DNA of 64,000 nucleotides, from assembly GCA_013141065.1 (NCBI GenBank), contig JABFRR010000012.1:28530-92529 (forward strand), in the 5' to 3' direction. Of this stretch, positions 33,579-43,158 are shown piece after piece (position 1 is the stretch's first letter; each line of letters starts with the position of its first letter). This DNA comes from Bacteriovoracaceae bacterium (GTDB lineage Bacteria; Bdellovibrionota; Bacteriovoracia; Bacteriovoracales; Bacteriovoracaceae). The notes beneath the pieces are model-generated. The model saw only the letters and a program-made list of their open reading frames with translations, made no database searches and was not told the DNA's origin. A program made the translations under genes and the position numbers.

Positions 33579-35924
33579 TTATTTTTCTTCTCTAAATGAA
33601 TAAATATAATCCTTGATCGTTGGAAATAAAACCATACACACCAGGTACATTGAAAGCTGACCTAGAATTGATATCCATCCAATTCCGTTGAGCATTTTAG
33701 CTTCAGCAAATAAAAGTGCTCCAAATCCACAAACCGATGTAAGCATTCCTAGGTGGATTGGTCCTGATATTCGTTGTGCTGCACTGAGGGCCCGCCCCCT
33801 CTTTTTAGGAGCCTTAATTGGTGATCGTTTATTCTCGATCTCATCGTGAATTTGATGAACTCCCATATCTATACCAGCGGCCAATACCGCAGGTATTATG
33901 GCCACGTTCAAAATAGTAAAAGGTTCGTCAATAAGTCCCATAAATGCGACGAGGAATGCACAGCCTACAACGAGCTGACCCTCGAGAATTAATGCATAAC
34001 GGATATTTTTAAAATCAGGCCAAAAGACTAGAAATGCACCAATTAAAAAAAGGACTAATACAACTTTTCCATCTTCAATAATATGATTGAGGATAGAGGA
34101 AAAGACTAAAGTGTCAGAGCCAACTTCCATTCCGGGAAACAACTTCTTCGCTTTTAGTAAGACGTTAGCATAGCGATTTATATTTTCAAAAGTACCTTGT
34201 CGTTCTTTTGGAAAAACTAACATTATGTTTTTATCTGGGCCAAAATTTTCGGCCAGTGACAATGGAATCAGTTCCTCTCCATAAGGTAGTGTTGTAAGCC
34301 ACCTTTGGACTTGATCGTATTTTAATCCTGTTTTATCTTCAATTTCTTTAGGTGAAAGTGAATTGACTTTATTTTTGATCTTCATAATTCGTTTTTGACG
34401 AGTTTGCATATCTTCAGGGACTAAACTTTGATACGAGATGACCAATTGAACAATGTCACGATTGTCATCATTTTTTAACCAGCTTTCTAACGATTGAGCT
34501 TGTTCAGTGTCTCTAGTTAAAATCGCAGATGGTGTAATCGCACGCCCATAGAGATCGTCTGTAAGTTTATTAAGCTCTTGAGTCTTTTTACTAAAGTTAT
34601 GTAGTCTTTCAAAATCGTATTCAAAATAGGCCTGATAAATACCATACGTAAATACCGGGATTAAAATTAAGTACCAGTACGTGTAATTTAATTTGAATGG
34701 ATAAGTATAAAAAAATCGAGAAAATTTTTCTTGTATATGTCCTTCTTTTTTATAAGGTAGAAGTCTTGCACCTAGTGGAAAAATACACATAAATGTAAAA
34801 TAAATACAAACAACACCAAAACCTGCAATTATACCCAGTTCAGAAAAACCTTTAAAATCAGAAATACTTAAAATAAAAAAAGCACTGGCGGAAGTAATCG
34901 CTGCAGAAAATAAAGAGCGCCCAGTTGTTAAGTAACTTGATTCGATAGCCTCTAATTGCCCTTTACCCGTATGCCTATCTTTTAAATATCTCCGTACTAG
35001 GTGAATCCCATATTCAGAACCTAAACCAGACAAAATTGCCAAAAGAAATCCTGTCAAAATATTAATACGCCCAACAAAAAAGTAAGCTAGACCAACAGTT
35101 TGCCCCATCGCTATAAAGACACCTGCAATTGTAAACCAACCGGCGCGCATTGATCCCAGTCCAAAAAACAGGACAATAATTAAAAGAACAGTTGAAATAA
35201 TAGATGTCTTAGCAATGTCCCGATCGAATTGTTCTTTATCCTGAATTTTTTCAACATAACGTCCACTTAATTGATAAGGAATTTTAGGCCCGGATATTTT
35301 GGTAATTGCTTCATTCACATTTTTAACTAGAAGTGCACTGGCATCAAGGTCAGTTGAACCGAATGACGGCTTTATCAAAAGCATTGCATAGAGTTTATCA
35401 CTCGATAAGAAATACTGCTCTTGTGGAACACTCGTTTTTAGTTCACTAAAAATTTTTTTTGCCTCGGCGACATCTTCAGTATTATCACCTTCATCAAATA
35501 AATCTAAGCCTGTGGTATCAATTTTTTCGTCAGAAAAAAGAACTTGAGCATGCTCGTTAAGCTCTCGAAATTCACGTTTACTTAAAAGAAAAAGGGCCTT
35601 ATCTCGCAAAAGATAAGTTTCACGTTCAAAATACGAATAACGTATTTGTGGTACATTTTTAATAGCTTCGACAATTTTTGGTAATTTCTTTTCCGGTGAA
35701 GCAATTGGTCCAATAAGGGCAATAAGATAGCCTCCCCCGCCAACAATTTCCGAAACATGGTTCATTTCTACCACAGCTGGATTTTTGTCGGACAAAAGAC
35801 CCGATAAATCCATATTAACCTTTAGTTTAGGAGCCTGAATCGCCCCCCAAACACTTAAAATAATTGCGATTATCGGCATCACATAAATATTTTTCAGATT
35901 CCATTTTAGAATAGACATTGGCAC
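33579..35924 (-). CDS. MMPL/RND-family lipid exporter-like membrane protein
   Basis: A 781-residue protein with 12 predicted membrane helices in two sets of six, each set preceded by a periplasmic domain. Motifs include LSGLGSEYGIHLVRRY and IPAVLAAGIDMGVHQIHDEI, the GxDxGxHxxxR/E pattern of MMPL and hopanoid-associated (HpnN-like) transporters. Such proteins move lipids or hydrophobic molecules across the periplasm. It is divergent from the MlaC- and TolC-like genes (15 bases apart by the longest frames), so the three may serve one lipid-transport path. Its end abuts phhA. Confidence 0.85.
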   Translation of the reverse strand: MPMSILKWNLKNIYVMPIIAIILSVWGAIQAPKLKVNMDLSGLLSDKNPAVVEMNHVSEIVGGGGYLIALIGPIASPEKKLPKIVEAIKNVPQIRYSYFERETYLLRDKALFLLSKREFRELNEHAQVLFSDEKIDTTGLDLFDEGDNTEDVAEAKKIFSELKTSVPQEQYFLSSDKLYAMLLIKPSFGSTDLDASALLVKNVNEAITKISGPKIPYQLSGRYVEKIQDKEQFDRDIAKTSIISTVLLIIVLFFGLGSMRAGWFTIAGVFIAMGQTVGLAYFFVGRINILTGFLLAILSGLGSEYGIHLVRRYLKDRHTGKGQLEAIESSYLTTGRSLFSAAITSASAFFILSISDFKGFSELGIIAGFGVVCIYFTFMCIFPLGARLLPYKKEGHIQEKFSRFFYTYPFKLNYTYWYLILIPVFTYGIYQAYFEYDFERLHNFSKKTQELNKLTDDLYGRAITPSAILTRDTEQAQSLESWLKNDDNRDIVQLVISYQSLVPEDMQTRQKRIMKIKNKVNSLSPKEIEDKTGLKYDQVQRWLTTLPYGEELIPLSLAENFGPDKNIMLVFPKERQGTFENINRYANVLLKAKKLFPGMEVGSDTLVFSSILNHIIEDGKVVLVLFLIGAFLVFWPDFKNIRYALILEGQLVVGCAFLVAFMGLIDEPFTILNVAIIPAVLAAGIDMGVHQIHDEIENKRSPIKAPKKRGRALSAAQRISGPIHLGMLTSVCGFGALLFAEAKMLNGIGWISILGQLSMYLVCMVLFPTIKDYIYSFREEK

Positions 35925-35978
35925 TCATTTGTTTCTATATTGAGCCTTAAAAATGTTACTTTTAAGGGCCTCATTAAT

Positions 35979-36521
35979 ATGAAGATTATATTTACCTTTT
36001 TACTGTTTGTTCCCTTGTTCGTCAAAGCCCAAACTGAAGTGTCAAAGAGCCCTGAAGCCTTGATTCAAAATATATTTGCGATCGCTCAAAAAGAAAACCC
36101 GCTCAAAAACAAAACACTTAAAAACGAACTTGATTCACAGTTTGATTTCAAACAAATGTCTTTATCCATTTTAGGTGAAGAGGCAAAAAAGAGGTCGGTC
36201 ACTGAGTTAAAATGGTTCGAAGAAAGCATTAAAGAAATTATTACAAAAACTGTTTATCCCAAAGCCCCTGAATTTCTTAAAGGTGTAAAAATCACTTATA
36301 AATCTACTTTAATTGATGAAGAAAAAGCGACTGTTCCTTCGGTAGTGTCTAAACGTGGTGAAAAAACAGATGTGAACTATACACTTTCAAAAAAACCAGA
36401 AGGTTGGAAAGTTATAGATGTTTCAATCGATGACGAATCCTGGGTCAAAACCATCAATGAAAAATTACAAAAAACATTAAAAGAAAAAAGGTTGGGCGGG
36501 GGTCAAAGACTTATTAAATAA
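35979..36521 (+). CDS. MlaC/Ttg2D-like periplasmic phospholipid-binding protein
   Basis: A 180-residue protein with signal peptide MKIIFTFLLFVPLFVKAQ. The start is ATG 35979, with AAGGG ten bases upstream; an earlier TTG at 35940 has no Shine-Dalgarno. The mature protein follows the MlaC plan: a helical start (PEALIQNIFAIAQK), the DFKQMSLSILGEEAKKRS block, EFLKGVKITYKST, and a last strand KVIDVSIDDESWVKTINEKL. MlaC carries phospholipids across the periplasm. Here it lies between MMPL and TolC-like genes rather than in a mla operon, so it may serve the MMPL exporter. The 193-residue longer reading is unlikely. Confidence 0.8.
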   Translation: MKIIFTFLLFVPLFVKAQTEVSKSPEALIQNIFAIAQKENPLKNKTLKNELDSQFDFKQMSLSILGEEAKKRSVTELKWFEESIKEIITKTVYPKAPEFLKGVKITYKSTLIDEEKATVPSVVSKRGEKTDVNYTLSKKPEGWKVIDVSIDDESWVKTINEKLQKTLKEKRLGGGQRLIK

Positions 36522-36567
36522 ACGAATCAAAACTCTTAACCAGACTAAAAAATCCTAATTCTAAAAA

Positions 36568-37875
36568 ATGAAAAAAATACTTATTATTCTTTTAATATTA
36601 ATTCCCTCTGCTCAAATAAAAGCGAGAGCATTCAATTTAAAAGAATTAATTGAACTTTCAAATATTCATCCAGAAGTAAAACTCGAAGCCTTTGAAGTAG
36701 ATAAGGCCAATACGCTTTTTGAACGAATTGATGGTGAAACAAGACCCAAATTACAAATTCTAGGGGGAATCGGTCCCAATAAAAGTGCCAGGGGAAATGC
36801 TATCACTTTTGAAGAATCTTCGAGGGTTGACACCATCACTTACCTATCTAAAATTGATTTAAAAATTCCCTTTTTTGCTTTTAATAGAGAAAAAGACCTC
36901 GCAAATGCGGCAACTGGAAATTTAAAAGTCAAAGAATTAAGTGTTGTGAAAAAACAACAAGAACTCATTAAAAAAATCAAAGAGTTTTACTTTGGCTTTC
37001 AGTATGCCTCTAGCCTAAATGATTTTGCGACTGAAACCCTAAAAGACCTTGATGATGTTATAAATGACATCAAAAATGGTAAAAATAAAAAAATCAATTC
37101 AGATGAATTAACTAAACTTTCAGTTTTTAGGTCACTTGCCCAAGTGAAAAAATTTGAAATTGAAAAAGGTTTGGCGCAAGGACTTTTGGGAATCAAATAC
37201 ATTACTCAAGAAGATGGCTCTACAATTGAACAAGACTATATTGAATTCACTCCAAAAGAAATCAAGAGTCTTGAAAGTTTATTAAAAGACCTCAATGAAA
37301 CAAATATTGATCTCAAAAAAGCCAATATAGGCTTAGATGCTAAATCTGCATTTCTTACTAGTGAGAAAAAATCACAATTACCTATCTTTGGATTATTTTC
37401 AAGTTTTGATTGGACGAGTACTAATAAATCCTCACATCAGCACTCACCTTTTGCATACGATCCTTTTAATAGAGCAAACTTCTCAATCGGTGTTGGATTC
37501 ATTTGGGATATAGATTTCGGTATAAAATCAAGCAATGTCAAAGTAGCGCAGATAGAATATGAGGCGATAAAAATTCAACAAAGTTTTGCTCAAAGAAACT
37601 TGCCACTTAAGGTAGAAAAAAGTTACTTGGACTACATAGAAGCAAAAAATAAAGCCGATGAATTAGAAAAAACTTATAAATCATCTAAAAAATTGTTTAA
37701 TAGCACGGCCACTGGAATTGCGATGGGATTAACCCCAGCTAAAGAAATTATTGAGTCTTACACCTTGAAAGCCCAAATTTATCAACAATTCGTTGAAGCC
37801 GTTTATAACTATGAAATGAAGCTAGCAGATCTTTCACTAGAAGTAGGAACTGAACTCGATCCTACTTTAAAATAA
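36568..37875 (+). CDS. TolC-family outer-membrane efflux protein
   Basis: A 435-residue protein with signal peptide MKKILIILLILIPSAQIKA, followed by two copies of the long helical hairpin and beta-strand pattern of TolC. The first copy begins LKELIELSNIHPEVKLEAFEVDKA; the second starts at about residue 300 with FSIGVGFIWDIDFGIKSSNVK and continues SYLDYIEAKNKADELEKTYK. It forms a trimeric tunnel through the outer membrane. It follows the mlaC-like gene by 46 bases. The 3' end overlaps convergent eptA by 14 bases. Confidence 0.85.
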   Translation: MKKILIILLILIPSAQIKARAFNLKELIELSNIHPEVKLEAFEVDKANTLFERIDGETRPKLQILGGIGPNKSARGNAITFEESSRVDTITYLSKIDLKIPFFAFNREKDLANAATGNLKVKELSVVKKQQELIKKIKEFYFGFQYASSLNDFATETLKDLDDVINDIKNGKNKKINSDELTKLSVFRSLAQVKKFEIEKGLAQGLLGIKYITQEDGSTIEQDYIEFTPKEIKSLESLLKDLNETNIDLKKANIGLDAKSAFLTSEKKSQLPIFGLFSSFDWTSTNKSSHQHSPFAYDPFNRANFSIGVGFIWDIDFGIKSSNVKVAQIEYEAIKIQQSFAQRNLPLKVEKSYLDYIEAKNKADELEKTYKSSKKLFNSTATGIAMGLTPAKEIIESYTLKAQIYQQFVEAVYNYEMKLADLSLEVGTELDPTLK

Positions 37876-39463
37876 CTCCATCTAAGATATCCTTTTTTTG
37901 ATCATAAACTTCTGTTTTAACTTTAAGTAAACCTAAGACTGTATGAAATAAGTTATCGTGTGAATATTCGTTATTTATCTTTGATTCCAATTTTTTTAAG
38001 TCAATTTGACGATCTTGACCTTCTCCAAACCACATGATCAAAGGAATTTCAATCTGGGCCTTAGGAGCAATCATATAAGGAAGTCCATGAAGATAGACTC
38101 CATTTTCGCCTAGAGACTCTCCATGATCACTTACATAAAGCATAGAGGTATCAAACTCTTTAGAGTTATTTTTCAAGAGACTTATCACTTGGGCCAAAAA
38201 ATAATCCGTATACAAAATTGCATTGTCATAGGTATTTTCAATTTGAGCATTGGTACATCTTGATAATTCACTTGTCAGGCAAACTGGTTTAAAGACTTCA
38301 TATTCTTTAGGATATCGTTTGAAATAAGCAGGCCCATGGTTTCCAATTTGATGAAGTACAATAACAATATTCGGTTCTTTGACAGAATTAATATGCTCTT
38401 GAAGACCAACTAGCATTCCTAGGTCTCGGCATTCAACTTTATCGCACAAGGTATTTAAGTTTTTTGATTTGTAATCTTCAAATTTGACTCTGTCTGCGAC
38501 GCCTTTAGAAGTTGAGTTATTATCTCTCCATAATATATTCACCATTTTCGTATGATTTAAGACATCAATGAGATTTTCTCTTGAAGTGGCATCGTCTACT
38601 GAAAATTGACTTCGACCCAAATTTGAAAAAATACAAGGCACTGATACGGCCGTTAGGGTGCCACATGAGGTAACATTCTTAAAACTTAAAACCTTTTCTT
38701 TTTCTAATAATGGATTCGTCTTATTAGTATGTCCATTAAGTGAAAATCGATCTCTTCTTGCTGTCTCACCAATAACAAAAATGAAAAGTTTCTTTTTTTG
38801 TTCAAGAGGCATCTTTGCATCTAAACCTATGGGAGTGAATGGTTTTTGCGATTTCTTAAAGGCAGTTGAAGCGAGTTTCCCCATCGAATAGATATAATAT
38901 GTTGGGTTTGTGTAATATCTTAAAACTTTTTGAGTTCTAAAAAAATGGGCATAAAATTTCCCTGCGGAAATAATCATCACAAAAATTACAAGTAAAGATA
39001 GTCCAATTGATTTAAGTCTTGATATGAACTCAACTCTAAACGGAGCAACTATAATTTTAACTTTATAAATTAAAAATGAAGGAATTAGGAATAAAAAGAA
39101 GAAATACACACCAAATTTTAAAGTGAGAAGCTCTAGGGATTCTTTGGTATCTGTATGCAATACTGAGACAAGCATTACATCATCAATTACTGAGCCATAA
39201 CTATCCATGACATAAGCTGCTGTCGTAGAAAGAAAAAAGAGTGCGATTAAAAATCCCTTGAGAGTTGATTTTAACCTGAGAACATTGAGCACCAAATTGG
39301 TGACAAAATACAAAACCATAGTGAGTGTGAAAAGCGAATAAGCGTTCTCCATATTCCAAGGATAAACATTTAAAGTTTTAGAAAAAAAAGTAAAATTATA
39401 AAATAATAAAAAATAGAGTGAAACTATAAAAATTATTTTAGTTTGGGTGGATTGAAGTTTCAT
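37862..39463 (-). CDS. eptA: Phosphoethanolamine transferase, EptA type
   Basis: A 533-residue protein with five N-terminal membrane helices and a large periplasmic sulfatase-fold domain. Zinc/catalytic motifs are clear: FVIGETARRDRFSLNGH, the nucleophile Thr in VTSCGTLTAVSVPCIFS, VSDHGESLGENG and YLHGLPY. EptA transfers phosphoethanolamine from phosphatidylethanolamine to lipid A, lowering its negative charge. It overlaps the PAP2 gene by 4 bases, and that gene overlaps ccsA, so it ends the run ccp-resB-ccsA-pap2-eptA. A pairing of PAP2 and EptA suggests lipid A phosphate removal or recycling plus modification. Confidence 0.9.
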   Translation of the reverse strand: MKLQSTQTKIIFIVSLYFLLFYNFTFFSKTLNVYPWNMENAYSLFTLTMVLYFVTNLVLNVLRLKSTLKGFLIALFFLSTTAAYVMDSYGSVIDDVMLVSVLHTDTKESLELLTLKFGVYFFFLFLIPSFLIYKVKIIVAPFRVEFISRLKSIGLSLLVIFVMIISAGKFYAHFFRTQKVLRYYTNPTYYIYSMGKLASTAFKKSQKPFTPIGLDAKMPLEQKKKLFIFVIGETARRDRFSLNGHTNKTNPLLEKEKVLSFKNVTSCGTLTAVSVPCIFSNLGRSQFSVDDATSRENLIDVLNHTKMVNILWRDNNSTSKGVADRVKFEDYKSKNLNTLCDKVECRDLGMLVGLQEHINSVKEPNIVIVLHQIGNHGPAYFKRYPKEYEVFKPVCLTSELSRCTNAQIENTYDNAILYTDYFLAQVISLLKNNSKEFDTSMLYVSDHGESLGENGVYLHGLPYMIAPKAQIEIPLIMWFGEGQDRQIDLKKLESKINNEYSHDNLFHTVLGLLKVKTEVYDQKKDILDGVILK

Positions 39464-40143
39464 AATGCTTCATTGTAATAGAAATATATGTGAGTTGTAA
39501 TCAATGGAATTATAATACTTATCGCAATTGTCGCGAAGTCATGAGAAAGAAAATGCGCTCCGCGTATTTGTTGTGTCAAGCCAAAAACAAAACCAAGAAA
39601 TAGTCCTAAAAATAGTTTTTTATATATTCGATGTCCTGTGAGTAAAAAATAAATAAAATATAATGATAGAAAACAATACCCTCCTGATGCATGCCCTGAC
39701 GGAAAACAATGTCCTTTGGGAACATTTGCAGAAAAAATATTTATCAAACTTGTTGCTGGCTGCGCTCCGCCGAAATTTTGTAAATTCCAAGGACAAGAAA
39801 GGGTGGAATAATTTTTTAAGGTAGCTACAAACAAAACGGAAAGTATTGATGATATTAAAACAAGAAAATAATACTCTAAATCTTTCTTTTTCGCATGAAA
39901 ATATGACACAAATACTTTAAATATAAGCCACAGAAATATAAGTATCGTTAACCAAACTCCTTTTTTATGTAAAATGTCTTCAAAAAAAAAGTGATCTCGA
40001 TATATCCATTTCAATTCAGGTTTAAAAAATAAATTGGCCAGCTTGATGTCCAAACCTGAATTCCTAGCAAAAATCATTAAAAAAAGAAAACTAATAAAGA
40101 TTGTTAAAACTTCTATTGTTAATTTTCTAGTTGGCTTAAACAT
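39460..40143 (-). CDS. PAP2-family membrane phosphatase
   Basis: A 227-residue protein with about six membrane segments. The PAP2/acid-phosphatase motif 2 is CFPSGHASGGYCFLS, and motif 3 is GAHFLSHDFAT, with the catalytic His; motif 1 (K-x6-R-P) is in weak form near the Pro-rich loop. Family members include LpxE/LpxT and undecaprenyl-diphosphate phosphatases. Because eptA follows with a 4-base overlap, a lipid A 1- or 4'-phosphatase is likely. The start overlaps the end of ccsA by 8 bases. Confidence 0.8.
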   Translation of the reverse strand: MFKPTRKLTIEVLTIFISFLFLMIFARNSGLDIKLANLFFKPELKWIYRDHFFFEDILHKKGVWLTILIFLWLIFKVFVSYFHAKKKDLEYYFLVLISSILSVLFVATLKNYSTLSCPWNLQNFGGAQPATSLINIFSANVPKGHCFPSGHASGGYCFLSLYFIYFLLTGHRIYKKLFLGLFLGFVFGLTQQIRGAHFLSHDFATIAISIIIPLITTHIYFYYNEAL

Positions 40144-41668
40144 GTTTAAATTTTACATCTGTGATAACTACAAGGCAAATTTGCAAAACAAAAAAACTTC
40201 CTAAAAAGAGTGCTCCTCCTTCACTAAAACCGTATGAATGTAAGCCTGTAGCCAGGATATAGTTAACACCAAACCATGCCATCATAACTGACATAAAAGC
40301 GAGGGCCGTCCATCTAAAAAATGTTTGAACTGTTATCCAGTTAGTATATCTTCCATGAAGAATTATAATGTAGATACAAAAAACAATTAACGACCATGTT
40401 TCTTTCGGATCCCATCCCCAATACCTTCCCCATGAATAATCTGCCCAAACTCCACCGAGAATAATACCAGCTATTAACATTGTCGTACCAACTTTTAATA
40501 TAGAGTATACAATTGTAGAAAAGTGAAGTTCTTCAGTTGAATCTATTTTAAAAAAACGACGACGAATTACTACATAATTTGATAATACCCAACTCAATGC
40601 CAATGCCCCATAGGAAAGGATGACTGTTGTCACATGGGTTGAAAGCCAAAAATTATCTCTCAAAACAGGAACAAGCGGTGAAATTGAAGCCGATAACATG
40701 CCATTTGCAAAAATCAACATTAACAATGAGCAGAAGTTATAAACTAGACCAATATAATAATAAATTTTTCCTTTATATATAAAGGCCATAAGACTAGCTA
40801 CAACAAGACCACCAAACCCCGAACTTAAAACAGTTTCGTACATATTTGTAATTGGTGCCCGTCCTGAAATATAAACTCGTAGACTAATTAAAATGATCTG
40901 AATGATCATTGTTAAATATGTTAGACTAACTCCCAAAATAGGATTTTTAACAGAAATGAATGTAACCAAAGATGAAATTGTCAAAAATAAAGCAATATTA
41001 ACTAATCCTATTTTTGCATAATAATATTCAACTAAGTATCTCTGTCCTTCTGTTTTTTCATAATTTTCCTTAGATTTAAATAGAAGAGGTGTAAATGGGT
41101 CTATCGGTGTTTTATTTTTTTGTGCAAGAAATTTTTCTTCCGTTATAAAACTGACTAGAGGAACCCAAGAAATCGTATCTTGAAATTTCTCAGCAAAAGT
41201 CCAATTTATTCCTCTTGTAACTTCTTGATAAAGATCTATTTTTCTAAGAAGTTTCGAAATAGCCTTAACATAAGAATCATTCTCACGATTTGATCTCATC
41301 TCCAACTTTAATGAGTCATATTGTCCTATAAGATATGTATAAGAAAGCGATTCTTCGCTGGATAAAAGATTGAATAATTTCTTAAGTTCAACATGTTCAA
41401 TCTTTATCTTTAATTCTATCTTCGTATCAATTCCAAGACCATTCAAAGACAATAAGCAATAGTTCATCACCGCTGAATGCTCGCCAAAATCAGATTTACC
41501 AGTTAATTCCTTCATAACTTCGTTAGCATGAACATAAAGTGGCTTCACTCTACCATTTTGTTGGATCGGAAGCTTCTCAAAACTATTATTACAAAAGTAA
41601 GTTTCTGCACTATAAAGGTCAGTAATTCCAAAGATTAAAAACGTAATAATTAACAAACTTAATTTCAT
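40136..41668 (-). CDS. ccsA: Cytochrome c biogenesis protein CcsA (system II), with N-terminal extension
   Basis: A 510-residue membrane protein. The C-terminal half holds eight hydrophobic helices and the heme-handling WWD-type motif WGRYWGWDPKETWSLI near residue 417, with conserved His in the flanking helices. The N-terminal 200 residues start with a signal-like segment (MKLSLLIITFLIFGITDLYSA) and a periplasmic domain of the type seen in fused CcsBA-like proteins. Together with ResB it brings heme out and attaches it to CxxCH motifs. The targets in the window are a diheme peroxidase, a DHC and an SHP-like cytochrome. Confidence 0.9.
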   Translation of the reverse strand: MKLSLLIITFLIFGITDLYSAETYFCNNSFEKLPIQQNGRVKPLYVHANEVMKELTGKSDFGEHSAVMNYCLLSLNGLGIDTKIELKIKIEHVELKKLFNLLSSEESLSYTYLIGQYDSLKLEMRSNRENDSYVKAISKLLRKIDLYQEVTRGINWTFAEKFQDTISWVPLVSFITEEKFLAQKNKTPIDPFTPLLFKSKENYEKTEGQRYLVEYYYAKIGLVNIALFLTISSLVTFISVKNPILGVSLTYLTMIIQIILISLRVYISGRAPITNMYETVLSSGFGGLVVASLMAFIYKGKIYYYIGLVYNFCSLLMLIFANGMLSASISPLVPVLRDNFWLSTHVTTVILSYGALALSWVLSNYVVIRRRFFKIDSTEELHFSTIVYSILKVGTTMLIAGIILGGVWADYSWGRYWGWDPKETWSLIVFCIYIIILHGRYTNWITVQTFFRWTALAFMSVMMAWFGVNYILATGLHSYGFSEGGALFLGSFFVLQICLVVITDVKFKHV

Positions 41669-41669
41669 A

Positions 41670-43157
41670 TTATTCCTTTTTTTTACGTTTACGGTTTAGC
41701 CTGAAATGCCAAATAGATCCTAAAACTAACATTAAAGAGCCAAAATATTTTAAAGATCTGCCTTGGTCCACATTTACAGCCAATGTTGAATTGTAAGAAC
41801 CATCATTATTTTCTGAATAAGAAGCTTGATAAAATGTATATCCCTCTAGTTTAAAAGGATTATTCATATAAATATGAGCTTTTTCCATTGAACCTTTATT
41901 AAAGACTTTCACATATGATTCAAAACTGGCCGGATTATTTGTACCTGGATCTCTTTCCATTTTAAATTCCGATAGAGAAACTTCAAAAGGCAATATGACT
42001 TTTTCAGGTTCCAAACTCATAAGAAATTCTTCATTGTTAAACCTTAATGCCAAAGGTGAATAATTCGTTACCCAATACTCTTTTCCATGAATTTCTATTT
42101 GAATCGCTTTGACATCACCACTAATTAGTCGACCACGTTTTTGAATAGGTAAGATGCTTTCAGGATAATTAATTGGTAAAAGCTCATTTTCATTTTTTAA
42201 CATTGATATTTCGGCTCCCATCCATGGTAATTGATATGGATTATTTAATTGGGTGAAATGTATCTCCCTCCAATCATCAGAATTTTTATCATAATAGATT
42301 GCTTGTTCACCAAATAAAGCCAAATATGGTGTTTTTTTCAATTCGCTCTTATCAATAATTTCAACATCTGTTAAAACTGAGATGGAAATATTTCTTATGG
42401 AATTGTATCCAAGGCACTGATTCGTTATTTTATTCAAAGTAATAATATTATTTTTTTTAAAGCACTCAAAAAATGATTTTGGAAAATATCGAAAATTCAA
42501 TGGTCCCATTGCTAAGTGATCTGGAAAGTCGTTTATTGCCTCTGGATGAAGTGACATCGTAATCATTTCTTTGGCAAATGAATTTTTAAATAGATATTGA
42601 GTAGATGAATTGAATTCACTTTTTTTATAATCATTAACCGGAGAAGCCCACATTATTTTAGATTTTGCATAGGGAATAAATTTTAAAATTTTAATATTAT
42701 GTATAGTTTCATTAATATCTGTCGCACGAAATGAATACGGTAGTTTATAATCGACTAAAATTGCTTTTGATTTGAGTGAACGCAATCTGAAAATATCAGT
42801 GTTGAGTGACACTTCTCGACTAGACTCATTAATATTCAAATTCATTTGACCATCAACGCCAGCAATAAATGTTATTACAGCTCCTATTCCAATAATTAAG
42901 AGTCCAGAATGTATTGTATAAAAACCATAGAGTCTTTTTTTAGGCGGCAACCTCAAAGTTGCCGCAAATAAAATAGACAGACACATAAAAAATTGGACAA
43001 GTATAAAAGGTGTTGTTTTGTAAAGTGCACGATTGGCAAAGTCTGCACCGAAAAAGCTTTCTATAAAAGTTCCTGCAATCATGCAAATTGTAAATATACT
43101 AAGAATGATTACTGCAAACTTTAAAGAGCCTATATATTTTTCAATTAAACTCAGCAT
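41670..43157 (-). CDS. resB: Cytochrome c biogenesis protein ResB/Ccs1
   Basis: A 495-residue protein with three N-terminal membrane segments (KFAVIILSIFTICMIAGTFIE first), a large periplasmic domain, and one C-terminal helix (SLMLVLGSIWHFRL). The domain includes YTIHSGLLIIGIGAVITFIAG and the FMSLEPEKVILPFEVSLSEFKMERDPGT stretch typical of ResB. It works with CcsA as the heme ligase. The genes are separated by a single base on the same strand, and the peroxidase gene ends one base upstream of this start. Confidence 0.9.
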   Translation of the reverse strand: MLSLIEKYIGSLKFAVIILSIFTICMIAGTFIESFFGADFANRALYKTTPFILVQFFMCLSILFAATLRLPPKKRLYGFYTIHSGLLIIGIGAVITFIAGVDGQMNLNINESSREVSLNTDIFRLRSLKSKAILVDYKLPYSFRATDINETIHNIKILKFIPYAKSKIMWASPVNDYKKSEFNSSTQYLFKNSFAKEMITMSLHPEAINDFPDHLAMGPLNFRYFPKSFFECFKKNNIITLNKITNQCLGYNSIRNISISVLTDVEIIDKSELKKTPYLALFGEQAIYYDKNSDDWREIHFTQLNNPYQLPWMGAEISMLKNENELLPINYPESILPIQKRGRLISGDVKAIQIEIHGKEYWVTNYSPLALRFNNEEFLMSLEPEKVILPFEVSLSEFKMERDPGTNNPASFESYVKVFNKGSMEKAHIYMNNPFKLEGYTFYQASYSENNDGSYNSTLAVNVDQGRSLKYFGSLMLVLGSIWHFRLNRKRKKKE

Positions 43158-43158
43158 C

